A stretch of 64,000 nt of DNA from CAJQQK01 sp963696075 (GTDB taxonomy: Bacteria; Pseudomonadota; Alphaproteobacteria; Rhizobiales; Hyphomicrobiaceae): the NCBI GenBank assembly GCA_963696075.1, contig CAVOJD010000008.1, positions 434,001 through 498,000 of the forward strand, written 5' to 3'. The position numbers and the translations under genes are program-made. Shown one piece after another: positions 1 to 8,717 of the stretch (its first letter is position 1; every line of letters begins with the position of its first letter). The notes beneath the pieces were generated by a model. That model had not been told where the DNA came from, searched no databases, and saw nothing but the letters and a program-made list of their open reading frames with translations.

Positions 1-1
1 C

Positions 2-1039
2 GGCCCCCTTGCGGATCGCTTCAAGGTTCGCACACTCGCGCTCGTCACTATCGCAGTCTTCACGCTGTTTTGCCTGGCAATGGCGGCCGTTGGCCATTGG
101 CTGATGCTGGTCTTCGTCATATTCGGCCTGCGCCTGTGTGGTCAGGGCATGATGAGCCATCTGGCACTGACCGCTATGGGCCGCTGGTTCCGCGGCAACC
201 GAGGCCGCGCCGTCGCCGTTGCCTCCTTTGGCTTTTCGCTCGGCGAAGGCTTGCTGCCGTTGACGTTCGTCCTTCTCAGCGGCGCCATTGGCTGGCGCGC
301 TGGCTGGGTCGTAGCCGCCGCCACGCTCGTCTTCTTTGTCGCCCCCTTGCTGGCCCTCCTTTTGCGGTATGAACGCTCGCCGCAGTCGATGAGCGAGTCG
401 CACCACAGCGTCGGCCTCGGCGGCCGCCATTGGACGCGGCGTGAAGCCATGCGTCATTGGTTGTTCTGGGCCATGACGCCGGGCCTGTTGGCACCTTCAT
501 TCATGACGACGTCATTGTTCTTCCACCAGGTCCACCTGGTCGACGTCAAAGGTTGGCCGCTGGCGAGCTATGTCGCGACATACCCGCTTTATTCGGTGAT
601 GGTCTTCGCGGCCAACTATGCCGCGGGCTCCATTGCGGACCGCTTTGGCGCCGCTCGCCTGTTGCCCGCTTATCTGCTCCCGATGGGTTGTGGCTTCTTC
701 GTGATGGCAATCGCCGAAAGCTTTTGGCTCGGCCCATTGGCGCTTGTCCTGTGCGCCGTCACCCAGGGTGCATCGCAGGCCATGATCGGCTCGATCTGGC
801 CCGAATACTTCGGCACCCGCCATCTCGGCGCGATCCGTGCTTTTGCGATTGCGGCAACAGTGTTTTCGACGGCCGCTGGCCCTGGAATTACCGGTCTTCT
901 GATTGACGCCGGCTTGCCCTTCGAGACACAGTGTTTGTGGATGAGCGCCTACGTTCTGGTTGTCAGTGTATTTTTCATTGGCGTCTCGCGCGCCGCCCAT
1001 CGCGAAAAGTACGGCACAGGCACCGTTAGTACACACTAG
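2..1039 (+). CDS. MFS transporter, 5'-truncated by window edge
   Basis: A major facilitator superfamily permease of the inner membrane; the substrate cannot be told. The frame is open from base 2, and the first visible residues are GPLADRF, the motif A loop between helices 2 and 3, so roughly the first 60 residues lie outside the window. A second motif-A-like loop (GSIADRFGAARL) sits between helices 8 and 9, as expected for the two-half MFS fold. About 345 residues are visible, with alternating hydrophobic helices up to a short polar tail. The TetR gene about 235 bases downstream on the same strand may regulate it, but that is inference from position only. Confidence 0.85.
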   Translation, partial: GPLADRFKVRTLALVTIAVFTLFCLAMAAVGHWLMLVFVIFGLRLCGQGMMSHLALTAMGRWFRGNRGRAVAVASFGFSLGEGLLPLTFVLLSGAIGWRAGWVVAAATLVFFVAPLLALLLRYERSPQSMSESHHSVGLGGRHWTRREAMRHWLFWAMTPGLLAPSFMTTSLFFHQVHLVDVKGWPLASYVATYPLYSVMVFAANYAAGSIADRFGAARLLPAYLLPMGCGFFVMAIAESFWLGPLALVLCAVTQGASQAMIGSIWPEYFGTRHLGAIRAFAIAATVFSTAAGPGITGLLIDAGLPFETQCLWMSAYVLVVSVFFIGVSRAAHREKYGTGTVSTH

Positions 1040-1274
1040 AAAAATTAGAGGCTTGCTGATCATCCGTGGTCAGCATTAAAATTTTCGAACCACACCAAAG
1101 ACTTACAAGAATCATAAGTGGTGCAGTCATATTGAGACGATGTGGGGCCGTCCGTATTGCGACGATCCCGCAACGGACCCCAACGGCAATGAATTCAGCC
1201 ACGAGGTTCATTGAACTAGGGACTCCGCGCATTTGCCAATCGGCACCCTGCCCCGCCTAACAAAAGAGAAAAAA

Positions 1275-1865
1275 ATGAACGAACCCAAATTCAGGGACCA
1301 CGTAAAAAACAAGGTCATTGAGGTTTCGCGAAACCTGCTCCGTGACAGCGGTCTGGCCGGGCTGCAGGCCCGCAAGATTGCCGATGCGTCTGGCTGCTCG
1401 GTCGGCACCATCTACAATCTCTACGGCAACCTCGACACCGTCATCATCGTCACCAACACCGGCACGCTCAGCGACCTGCGCGAAGCGCTGGTCAAGGTTG
1501 CCGCTTCAAGCGACAGCCTGGCTGAGCGCCTCGAAGCCCTTGCGATCGCCTATCTTGACTTCGCCGTCGAACGTAACAACGAGTGGCGCGCGGTGTTCGA
1601 GCATCGTTTCGCCGATAAGACCGTCGTCCCCGACTGGTATCGCGAAACCCAGACGGAACTCTTCGCAATTTTGGAGAAAATCCTTGGGCCCGCGCTCGCC
1701 GATCCCGTCGAACGCCAGGAAGCCGCCCGCGCACTGTTCGCAGCCGTCCACGGTATTGTCGCGCTGGCGCTGGACGAAAAGCTCCGCGAGTTCGACCGCG
1801 CGGCCACCGAGCGCCAAATCCTCTTTGTCGTGACCACCATCGCCCGAGGCCTGGAGGGGCGCTGA
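1275..1865 (+). CDS. TetR/AcrR family transcriptional regulator
   Basis: A 196-residue DNA-binding repressor of TetR type. The N-terminal helix-turn-helix is clear (ARKIADASGCSVGTIYNLY at about residues 34-52), followed by an all-helical ligand domain that gives no hint of the inducer. I take the ATG at 1275, preceded by a purine run, over an in-frame start 42 bases upstream, because TetR proteins usually begin 10-20 residues before the first helix of the DNA-binding domain. It lies on the same strand as the MFS gene and is convergent with the MarR gene, separated by only 29 bases. The likely target is its own promoter and perhaps the transporter. Confidence 0.88.
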   Translation: MNEPKFRDHVKNKVIEVSRNLLRDSGLAGLQARKIADASGCSVGTIYNLYGNLDTVIIVTNTGTLSDLREALVKVAASSDSLAERLEALAIAYLDFAVERNNEWRAVFEHRFADKTVVPDWYRETQTELFAILEKILGPALADPVERQEAARALFAAVHGIVALALDEKLREFDRAATERQILFVVTTIARGLEGR

Positions 1866-1894
1866 AACGCCACGGTAGGCCTCGCGCTCTTGAC

Positions 1895-2353
1895 TTAGGT
1901 GTGACTGGTCGGCGTATCGGGCTGGCTGAGCGCCGTCACGATCTTCGCAAGATCTTCGATAAAGCGGCCACGGTCGGCTTCCGGCAAGACGGAAAGCACC
2001 CGTGTATCGACAATCTCGACAGTCGGCTGCGCCTGCCTCAACGCGCTCCAGCCTTCATCGGTCAACTTCACGGAATAAGCGCGGGCGTCGTCTTTCGTGC
2101 GCTGGCGCTGCAGCAGGCCTTTGCGCAGCATGCGCCTGACAATGTCGGCCAGCGTGGACCGGTCGATCCCCGTCTTTCGCACCAGGCTGGTTTGACTGAG
2201 CCCCTCGTCCTGACTGACTGCGACCAGAACCGCAAATTGCCTTGGCGTGAGATCACCGGAAGCCATTTCCGCTTGGAACACGTCTCCTGCGCATTGGCCC
2301 GCCCTATGGAGAAGGTGAAGTGCTGATGCCTGCAACGGATCGTTATGTGTCAT
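1895..2353 (-). CDS. MarR family transcriptional regulator
   Basis: A 152-residue winged-helix regulator. The core LTPRQFAVLVAV, the recognition region KTGIDRSTLADIVRRM and the wing RQRTKDDARAYSVKLT follow the MarR pattern in order. MarR proteins act as dimers on palindromic operators and often sense phenolic or lipophilic compounds; the ligand here is unknown. The ATG at 2353 (MTHNDPLQ) gives a normal MarR length. An in-frame TTG at 2425 would add 24 residues with no family resemblance. No strong Shine-Dalgarno is visible at 2353, so the start is not settled. Confidence 0.87.
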   Translation of the reverse strand: MTHNDPLQASALHLLHRAGQCAGDVFQAEMASGDLTPRQFAVLVAVSQDEGLSQTSLVRKTGIDRSTLADIVRRMLRKGLLQRQRTKDDARAYSVKLTDEGWSALRQAQPTVEIVDTRVLSVLPEADRGRFIEDLAKIVTALSQPDTPTSHT

Positions 2354-2661
2354 ATTTTGTGCCGTCACTTTGCTTTGCTCTATTGGGTAAGCTTTCCCTC
2401 TCCTTTCTGAAGAAGAGAAACGCAACCTTAAGGCGCGAAAATAGATAACAACAACTCAGGGGTGCAAAGCGAAGATGTGACGCCGACCCACGCACCGTGT
2501 TGTTAGGGAAAGCTGTTATTCCACATATTTGAAGCACATTCGCTTTAGGCAAACAACGCCAAAGATGGCCGAAGAGCTCCCGCTTAGCCGGCAGCAAACG
2601 GCGAAAGCTCATTAGATTTCAGCGACATCGTCTGATAACGGAACAAAATTACGCAACCGAA
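2354..2661. other. intergenic stretch between marR and the yciB pair
   Basis: About 308 bases, more AT-rich than its surroundings, between the 5' end of the MarR gene and the 3' end of the second yciB gene (both minus strand). Apart from the promoter candidate at 2438-2467 I see no gene; an 89-codon open frame here has no protein-like composition. No clear terminator for the yciB operon was found. Confidence 0.5.
2438..2467 (-). promoter_or_regulatory. possible sigma-70-type promoter for the MarR gene
   Basis: Read on the minus strand there is TTGCAC (2462-2467), an 18-base spacer and TATTTT (2438-2443), about 85 bases upstream of the MarR start. The fit is moderate and untested. Confidence 0.3.
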
Positions 2662-3333
2662 TCAGCTGCCTGTACGCTCGTCCGCAGCATCCGGCTGGGT
2701 GGCGTCGTACTTCTGGATCAGGCCAAGCTGCGCGATGGCGAAGATCATTGTTATGGGCATCACGCCCATGAGCTTGAAGGCGGCCCAGAAGTCCGTGCTG
2801 AAGTTGCGCCAGATGAATTCGTTCAAAACGGCAAGGAAAACGAAAAAGCACGCCCAGCGGAAAGTCAGCAGACGCCAACCTTTGTCAGACAGATTGAAAA
2901 CCTCACCGAACAGATGTCGCAATAGCGAGTGGCCCGCCAACAGCCCGCCGAACAGAATCGTGGCGAACATGAGGTTCACAACCGTCGGCTTGATCTTGAT
3001 AAAGAAGTCGTCTTCCAAACTGAGAGTCAATGCGCCGAACACCAGGATGAACACGCCTGAAACAAGCGGCATTATCGGTATTCGTCCGAATTTGACTTTC
3101 GAAGCCGTCAGCGAAAGTACAGTTGCGACCATGAAGGCGCCCGTCGCGAAGAAAATGTCGTAGTAGGAATTCGCGACGAAGAAGACCACCAGCGGCCCCG
3201 CCTCGAGCACCAGCTTCCAGATTTGGGCGGGGTCGACCTCCGGCGTTTCGTCTTCCGTCTTTGGTTGCTGGTCCGGTTTGCCGGCAGGGTCCACGTTGGA
3301 TGCTCCGCTTTCAAAAAATGCTTGCCCAGACAA
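2662..3333 (-). CDS. yciB: YciB/IspZ family inner-membrane septation protein (second tandem copy)
   Basis: A 223-residue polytopic membrane protein of the YciB (IspA/IspZ) family, linked in enterobacteria to envelope integrity and septation. Family features are the opening AGPLVVFFVANSYYDIFFA, GRIPIMPLVSGVFILVFG, IKIKPTVVNLMFA and LNEFIWR. About five hydrophobic segments follow a soluble, acidic N-terminal extension of about 35 residues that is longer than usual. It lies 58 bases downstream of a paralog and at the end of dapF-mtaB-ftsY-yciB-yciB. The two copies are clearly diverged, so this is an old duplication. Confidence 0.88.
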   Translation of the reverse strand: MSGQAFFESGASNVDPAGKPDQQPKTEDETPEVDPAQIWKLVLEAGPLVVFFVANSYYDIFFATGAFMVATVLSLTASKVKFGRIPIMPLVSGVFILVFGALTLSLEDDFFIKIKPTVVNLMFATILFGGLLAGHSLLRHLFGEVFNLSDKGWRLLTFRWACFFVFLAVLNEFIWRNFSTDFWAAFKLMGVMPITMIFAIAQLGLIQKYDATQPDAADERTGS

Positions 3334-3391
3334 GCCCTTGGCAAAACCTGACGAGCCACTCGAAGACGCCGCGCCGGGGCGAGCGCCGGAG

Positions 3392-4066
3392 TTAGGCGAG
3401 GTGATCTCGGGCTCTGGCCTTGGTTTCGGCTTCTGTCAGCCGATACTTTTGCATGATCCGGGTCAGCCACCAGGCGTAAACCCCGCTCAGCGGCATGATG
3501 AACGCGATCTTGAACAGGATCCATACATTCACACCGTCCATGGCGAACCCGAGCAGGTGGTAAATCTGATCCTTTTCGTACGTCAGCCGAACGTACTCGT
3601 TGAGAACGGCTGTAAAAATAAAGAACCAGGCAAAGCTCCACGTAAAACGATCCCAACCCTCTTTGGTGTAGTGGAACGTTTTCTCGAAGATGTACTTGAA
3701 GAAGTTCTTGTTGAAATAGAGCCCGACGAACAAGAACAGGGCGAACATGATGTTGAAGATCGTGACCTTGATTTGCACCCACTTCGCATCACCAGTGACG
3801 AGTGTCATCACGCCGAAAATTACGGTCACGGTGCTGGCAATAAGCGGAAAAAGCGGAAGCCGACCCAAAACCATGAGCATGGCCACGATCGCCATCCCTG
3901 TTGTGACAATCAGTGCCCAGGTTCCCGCGTTGATGCCGTAGGCTGCGTTGACAACGAACATGGCCACGAGCGGTCCGAACTCGCTCATGATGTTCACAGT
4001 CTGTTCCTTGTTGAACGGGTATATTTTCTTCAGCCAGCGCATACCGGTTTCCGCTCTCCAAACCAT
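3392..4066 (-). CDS. yciB: YciB/IspZ family inner-membrane septation protein (first tandem copy)
   Basis: A 224-residue paralog of the next gene. It matches the family at FGPLVAMFVVNAAYGINAG, GRLPLFPLIASTVTVIFG, IQIKVTIFNIMFALFLFVG and AVLNEYVRL, with about five membrane helices. The longest frame starts at 4066; the ATG at 4042 (MRWLKK, a basic start before the first helix) is also possible and neither has a convincing ribosome site. It follows ftsY by about 60 bases, the usual place of yciB in alphaproteobacteria. Which of the two copies is the true ortholog cannot be said from the sequence alone. Confidence 0.88.
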   Translation of the reverse strand: MVWRAETGMRWLKKIYPFNKEQTVNIMSEFGPLVAMFVVNAAYGINAGTWALIVTTGMAIVAMLMVLGRLPLFPLIASTVTVIFGVMTLVTGDAKWVQIKVTIFNIMFALFLFVGLYFNKNFFKYIFEKTFHYTKEGWDRFTWSFAWFFIFTAVLNEYVRLTYEKDQIYHLLGFAMDGVNVWILFKIAFIMPLSGVYAWWLTRIMQKYRLTEAETKARARDHLA

Positions 4067-4127
4067 CGATCAACGAGCCGTCGGCCCTTAAATTATCAAC
4101 ATCATAATCGCGATGACCGAACAAATT

Positions 4128-5189
4128 CTAATCGGCCGCGATCGCCTCGGCGAATTCCCGCGCGTTGAACGCAGCGAGATCGCCGACGCCTTCGCCGACG
4201 CCAATTGCATGGATAGGCAACTTGTGCGCTTCTGCAATAGCCACCAGAATCCCACCTCGCGCAGTACCGTCCAATTTAGTCATGATCAGGCCGCTTACGC
4301 CGGCGTGATCACGAAACGCTTCAACCTGTCTCAGAGCGTTCTGGCCGGTCGTCGCGTCAAGCACCAGGATCACGTCGTGAGGCGCCGTTGCGTCGAGCTT
4401 CTTGAGAACGCGGACGATCTTGGCGAGTTCGTCCATCAGCTCGGTTTTGTTCTGTAGTCGTCCCGCCGTATCGACCAGAACGACGTCGCTACCGTCCGCC
4501 TTGGCCTGTGCGAGGGCGTCATATGCGAGCCCGGCCGCATCGGCGCCGACATCCCGTGAGACAAAACGCGCCCCGCTTCGCTCAGCCCAGACACCAAGTT
4601 GCTCGACCGCCGCGGCCCGGAACGTGTCGCCCGCCGCAATGGTAACGCCGAGGTTCTGGTCCCTGAACTGGGCGGCGAGTTTACCGATCGTCGTTGTCTT
4701 GCCCGCGCCATTGACGCCCACCATCAAGATGACGTGCGGTTTGTGCCCGCGCGGCACCACGAGCGGCTCTGCGACCGGCGCGAGAACCGCTTCGACCTCT
4801 TCGGCGAGAATTTCGCGGACGTCATCAGCCGAAATGCCCTTCTCGAAGCGACCGCCCGAGATCTTGTCTGTAATCCGCGTCGCGGTCGCGACACCGAGGT
4901 CTGCCTGGATCAGGATGTCCTCGAGATCTTCGATCGTCGCGGCATCAAGCCGCCGCTTGGTGAAGAGATCGGTGATCCCGGAGGTAAGCTGCGTCGACGT
5001 CTTTGAGAGGCCTGATTTAAGCCGTTGAAACCAGCTTCCGCCGCCGGCTGCTGGCGCGTCGCTTGCCGCCGGTGACTGGCGCTGGCGTTGCGGCTGGGCT
5101 GGTGCCGGCCTCGGTCGCCTCGGGCGTTTCCGTGCGTCCGCCTCGGCCGAACAGGCGGCCGAATACGCCGGGCTTTTTCCCCTCGCCAC
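4128..5189 (-). CDS. ftsY: signal recognition particle receptor FtsY
   Basis: The SRP receptor GTPase that docks ribosome-nascent chain complexes at the membrane. The NG domain is complete: GVNGAGKTTTIGKLA (P-loop), DTFRAAAVEQL, DTAGR, TKLDGTARGG and the closing GVGEGVGDL. The continuous frame opens with GTG at 5189, but its first about 45 residues are low-complexity and unconvincing. A better N-terminus (TTG at 5208, MSSDDSSGEGKKPGVFGRLF) lies in another frame and overlaps the mtaB stop codon. One extra base around 5055-5075 would join the two into a 359-residue protein. The core needed for function is intact in either reading. Confidence 0.93.
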   Translation of the reverse strand: MARGKSPAYSAACSAEADARKRPRRPRPAPAQPQRQRQSPAASDAPAAGGGSWFQRLKSGLSKTSTQLTSGITDLFTKRRLDAATIEDLEDILIQADLGVATATRITDKISGGRFEKGISADDVREILAEEVEAVLAPVAEPLVVPRGHKPHVILMVGVNGAGKTTTIGKLAAQFRDQNLGVTIAAGDTFRAAAVEQLGVWAERSGARFVSRDVGADAAGLAYDALAQAKADGSDVVLVDTAGRLQNKTELMDELAKIVRVLKKLDATAPHDVILVLDATTGQNALRQVEAFRDHAGVSGLIMTKLDGTARGGILVAIAEAHKLPIHAIGVGEGVGDLAAFNAREFAEAIAAD

Positions 5190-5208
5190 TGCTGTCGTCG
5201 CTGCTCAA
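5040..5208 (-). other. out-of-frame N-terminal part of ftsY (apparent +1 frameshift)
   Basis: A TTG at 5206-5208 overlaps the mtaB TGA (TTGA) and starts an acidic then Gly/Arg-rich stretch ending near VTGGKRRA, typical of alphaproteobacterial FtsY leaders. The frame ends at a TAA a few codons after 5040. The downstream FtsY frame picks up with APAAGGGSWFQRLKSG. From 5208 to 4128 there are 1081 bases, one more than a multiple of three, which fits a single inserted base. Confidence 0.7.
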
Positions 5209-6512
5209 GTGATTTGCTCCGCGAGGAGTTGGCGTCCCTCAACACCCGTGACACGGGCGTGAACGGTCTCGCCGGCCGTCACCGGTCGGCTCAGTCTGAC
5301 TTCGCTGAAGTCTGGCGACCGCCCGATATCAGCTCGTTCCATCAAGACGTCAACCTTACGCCCGATCTGTGCCCTGAGGTGGCGACCGAGCGCCGCATCC
5401 CCCGTCTGCCTCAGCCGCTGCGCCCGCTCCTTGATGACGGCGCGGTCAACCTGGGGCATCCGCGCCGCCGGCGTCCCCGGCCGCGGTGAATAGGGGAACA
5501 CATGAAGATACGTCAGCCCGCAGTCTTCGACGAGGTCGAGCGTCGCAGCGAACATTTCCTCCGTTTCCGTTGGAAAGCCCGCAATCAGGTCCGCGCCAAA
5601 CACGATATCAGGCCTCAGCCGCCGCGCCTCCCGGCAGAAATCGATGGCATCCTGCCTCAGATGCCGCCGTTTCATGCGCTTCAGCGTCAGATCATGTCCC
5701 GCCTGCATCGAAAGATGCAGATGCGGCATCAGCCGCGGTTCGTCCGCGATCGCCCGCATCAACGCCTCATCCACCTCGACCTGGTCGATCGAGGACAGCC
5801 GCAGCCGTTCGAGCGCTGGCACATGCCCGAGAACCTTGGAGATGAGCGTGCCGAGCCTTGGCGCGCCTGGCAGATCCGCACCGTAGGACGTCATGTCGAC
5901 GCCTGTGAGCACGATCTCACGATAGCCACCGTCCACCAGCCGCTGGATCTGAGCGACAACTTCGCCCATCGCAACGGATCGTGACGGTCCACGTCCGAAC
6001 GGGATGATGCAGAACGTACAGCGATGATCGCACCCGTTCTGGACCTGGACATAGGCTCTCGCCCGCCCGCCCAGCCCGTCGATCAGGTGGCCCGCTGTTT
6101 CGTGCACGCTCATAATGTCGTTGACCTGAACGCGCGGCAGGTCATCGGTCCCAAGTCCGCTGTTGAGTGCGCGGAAGGTCTCTGCCTCAAGCTTTTCAGC
6201 GTTGCCGATCACATGGTCGACCTCCGCCATGTCGGCGAACGTCTCCGGCTCGATCTGCGCCGCACACCCGGTCACGATCACGCGCGCCTCAGGCCGTTCC
6301 CGCCGCACCCGCCGGATCGTCTGGCGCGCCTGGCGCACCGCCTCCCCCGTCACCGCGCAGGTATTGATGACGACAGCATCGTCCAGCCCGGCATCCTTCA
6401 GGTGTTGATTGATGACTTCCAATTCGTAGGCATTCAGCCGGCAGCCAAGCGTGATCACCTCCCGCGATGGCGGCGCCACTCTGGCCGGACGTGTTGTCAA
6501 GCGCTGGGTCAT
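5205..6512 (-). CDS. mtaB: tRNA (N6-threonylcarbamoyladenosine-2-methylthio)transferase MtaB
   Basis: A radical-SAM methylthiotransferase that adds a methylthio group to t6A37 of ANN-decoding tRNAs. The N-terminal UPF0004 domain shows its three cluster cysteines (TLGCRLN, NTCAVT, TGCAAQ), and the radical-SAM motif is CDHRCTFC near residue 161. A TRAM-like C-terminus ends the 435-residue protein. TLGCRLN rather than the MiaB form argues for MtaB. Its ATG overlaps the dapF stop by four bases and its stop overlaps the ftsY TTG, so translation of the three is probably coupled. Confidence 0.92.
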   Translation of the reverse strand: MTQRLTTRPARVAPPSREVITLGCRLNAYELEVINQHLKDAGLDDAVVINTCAVTGEAVRQARQTIRRVRRERPEARVIVTGCAAQIEPETFADMAEVDHVIGNAEKLEAETFRALNSGLGTDDLPRVQVNDIMSVHETAGHLIDGLGGRARAYVQVQNGCDHRCTFCIIPFGRGPSRSVAMGEVVAQIQRLVDGGYREIVLTGVDMTSYGADLPGAPRLGTLISKVLGHVPALERLRLSSIDQVEVDEALMRAIADEPRLMPHLHLSMQAGHDLTLKRMKRRHLRQDAIDFCREARRLRPDIVFGADLIAGFPTETEEMFAATLDLVEDCGLTYLHVFPYSPRPGTPAARMPQVDRAVIKERAQRLRQTGDAALGRHLRAQIGRKVDVLMERADIGRSPDFSEVRLSRPVTAGETVHARVTGVEGRQLLAEQIT

Positions 6513-7384
6513 GACACGCTAACGCTGCCATCCGCATGGAAGGTCACGTTCCCAGTTCGTTCAAGTTCTGCCGGCCCCGTCATGAAGACGCGGTTCGTCG
6601 CTTCGTCCCACGCGATGTCGAGCGGTCCGCCCGGCACGATGATCTGGGCTTCCCGCTCGAGAAGCTTCAGCCGCACGCCCGAGACGAGCGTGGCGCACGC
6701 AGCCGTCCCGCACGCCAGCGTCAGTCCTGCCCCGCGCTCCCACGTCCGGATCCGCGCACGCTGGGGCGTCTCGACCTGGGCGAGTGTAATGTTCGCGCGC
6801 TCCGGAAACCGCGGATGATTTTCCAGCATCGGCCCCATCCGCTCGAGGTCGTAGGCGTTGATGTCGTCGACCCAGAAGATCGCGTGTGGATTGCCCATGC
6901 TGCACACGGATGGTGAATGCAGGATGGGATCGTCGATCGGCCCGATCTGGAGTTCGATCCGCCGCGTGTCGTTGAACGGATCGGACAGCGGGATCTCATC
7001 CCACTTGAGCCGCGGCTCACCCATGTCGACCATGATCCGCGCGGCGCTTTCCGCCAGGACCGCCACCTCGCCCGCCGCCGTCTCATAGCGCTGGTTCTTG
7101 ACCCCGCGCGCCTCGAGTTCTGTGAGCGCGACACAGCGCATCCCGTTGCCACAGGCTTCTGCCGAAGACCCGTCCGTATTGAAGATCTCGACGCGCGCAT
7201 TCGTCTCCACCGGATCGGCATCCAGCAGCACCATGAGTTGGTCGAAGTGCGTTGCCTCTAGTTCCGCCAGCGCGCGCGCATGGTTTGCCGTAATCCGGCC
7301 AAGCGCCCCACGCGCGTCAACAACGACAATCTCGTTGCCGAGGCCGTTCATTTTCCGGAATGTAAGTGCGAAATCTTGCGCCAT
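6509..7384 (-). CDS. dapF: diaminopimelate epimerase
   Basis: Converts LL- to meso-diaminopimelate for lysine and peptidoglycan synthesis. Both catalytic cysteines are in their family motifs: EACGNGMRC (about residue 76) and LACGTAACA (about residue 225). The opening KMNGLGNEIVVVD is also typical. The length of 291 residues is normal. It is the first gene of a minus-strand operon with mtaB, ftsY and two yciB genes, and is divergent from the serine hydrolase gene, with 96 bases between the starts for both promoters. Confidence 0.95.
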   Translation of the reverse strand: MAQDFALTFRKMNGLGNEIVVVDARGALGRITANHARALAELEATHFDQLMVLLDADPVETNARVEIFNTDGSSAEACGNGMRCVALTELEARGVKNQRYETAAGEVAVLAESAARIMVDMGEPRLKWDEIPLSDPFNDTRRIELQIGPIDDPILHSPSVCSMGNPHAIFWVDDINAYDLERMGPMLENHPRFPERANITLAQVETPQRARIRTWERGAGLTLACGTAACATLVSGVRLKLLEREAQIIVPGGPLDIAWDEATNRVFMTGPAELERTGNVTFHADGSVSVS

Positions 7385-7480
7385 CTCGCCTTATATGGCC
7401 AACCGCGCTCGGAGTACAATTGCACCGTCGCTTATTCCGCCCAGAGCCCCGCGAACGCCCCAAACTCGAAGGAAGCCAGA

Positions 7481-8701
7481 ATGTCCAACGCGCATCTTGA
7501 TGACACCCGGATCGACCCGGCCGCCGCCGGCCTCGATATCTCCCGTCTGGCGCGCATTGAGACGGCGCTGGCGGCTGAGATCGCGGCCGGCCGCCTGCCC
7601 GGCGCCGTCATCGCGGTCGCCCGGCGTGGCCATCTTGCCTACCTTGGCGCCTTCGGCACCCGCGACCCGGCCACCGGCGCGGCGATGACCTCGGATTCGG
7701 TCTTTTCCATCGCCTCCATGACGAAACCGATGACGTCGGTCGCCATCATGCAGCTTTTCGAGCAGGGCCGCATCCTCCTCGGCGACCCAGTCAGCGCCTA
7801 TTTGCCAGCCTTCGCCGACCTCAAGCTCGGGGCCATCGCCCCCGACGGCGGCCTCACCCGCACTCCCCTGTCCCGCCCGCCCACGATCCAGGACCTCCTT
7901 CGCCACACCTCCGGCCTGACCTACCAGAACCGCGGCGCCACGCCGATGCATAAGGCCTATCCCGGCTCCTCCACGTCCGCCGCCCTCGCCCTCACGCGCG
8001 AACAGGCCATCGACGCCCTTGCCGCCTGCCCATTGCTGTTCGAGCCCGGGACCTTCTGGGAGTACGGCTTTTCAACCGATGTCCTGGGCTTCATCGTCGA
8101 AGAAGTGACCGGCCAGAGCCTTGGCGCCTATATGGCTGAAAATATCTGGTCGCCCGTGGGCATGGCCGATACTGCCTTCGATCTCGCCGACGCGACCGGC
8201 CCCCGCTACGCCCGCCCGCTGCCCAAAGACCCGATCACCGGCCAGCCGCAGACCCTTTATCACGAGCGCGACGGCGAAAAGCACTGGGAGAGCGGCGGCG
8301 GCGGTGCGGTCTCAACGGCGATGGACTACCTCCGCTTTGCCGAAGCCCTGCGCACGTCCGGCACGCCTGCAGGCGCTAATCTTCTCGGCCCGAAGACCGT
8401 CCGCCTGATGACCTCCGACCACTTGCCCGAAGCAAGCGCCGGCCGCATCGCCGACACCATGGACCCCGCGGCGGAAGGCTACGGCTTCGGCCTTGGCTTC
8501 GCCGTTCGCCGCGCCAACGGGATCTCCGCGATGTCCGGCACCCAGGGCGACTATTACTGGTCCGGCGTCTTCGGCACGTACTTCTGGATCGACCCCTCGG
8601 AAGAGCTGACCTGCGTCGTCATGGCCGCATGCCCCGGCGAAATGCGCCTCCGCTACCGCCAGCTGGTCCGCGCCCTGGTCTACCAGGCGGTTGTGGCGTG
8701 A
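7481..8701 (+). CDS. serine hydrolase, beta-lactamase/class C-like family
   Basis: A 406-residue member of the beta-lactamase-related family (esterases, D-aminopeptidases, EstB-like enzymes). The catalytic S-x-x-K is SMTK at residues 79-82, and EYGFSTDVLG supplies the tyrosine motif seen in the EstB group. There is no signal peptide, so it is probably a cytoplasmic esterase or peptidase and not a resistance enzyme; the substrate is unknown. The ATG at 7481 has GGAAG seven to eleven bases upstream. An in-frame start at 7280 would read back into dapF and is unlikely. A GyrI-like gene begins 16 bases downstream. Confidence 0.9.
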   Translation: MSNAHLDDTRIDPAAAGLDISRLARIETALAAEIAAGRLPGAVIAVARRGHLAYLGAFGTRDPATGAAMTSDSVFSIASMTKPMTSVAIMQLFEQGRILLGDPVSAYLPAFADLKLGAIAPDGGLTRTPLSRPPTIQDLLRHTSGLTYQNRGATPMHKAYPGSSTSAALALTREQAIDALAACPLLFEPGTFWEYGFSTDVLGFIVEEVTGQSLGAYMAENIWSPVGMADTAFDLADATGPRYARPLPKDPITGQPQTLYHERDGEKHWESGGGGAVSTAMDYLRFAEALRTSGTPAGANLLGPKTVRLMTSDHLPEASAGRIADTMDPAAEGYGFGLGFAVRRANGISAMSGTQGDYYWSGVFGTYFWIDPSEELTCVVMAACPGEMRLRYRQLVRALVYQAVVA

Positions 8702-8717
8702 ATGGCTGGACGGTCTC

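Noticed and set aside
2343..2612. 89-codon minus-strand frame upstream of the MarR gene
   Set aside because: No ribosome site, no family features, overlaps the MarR start and the likely promoter.
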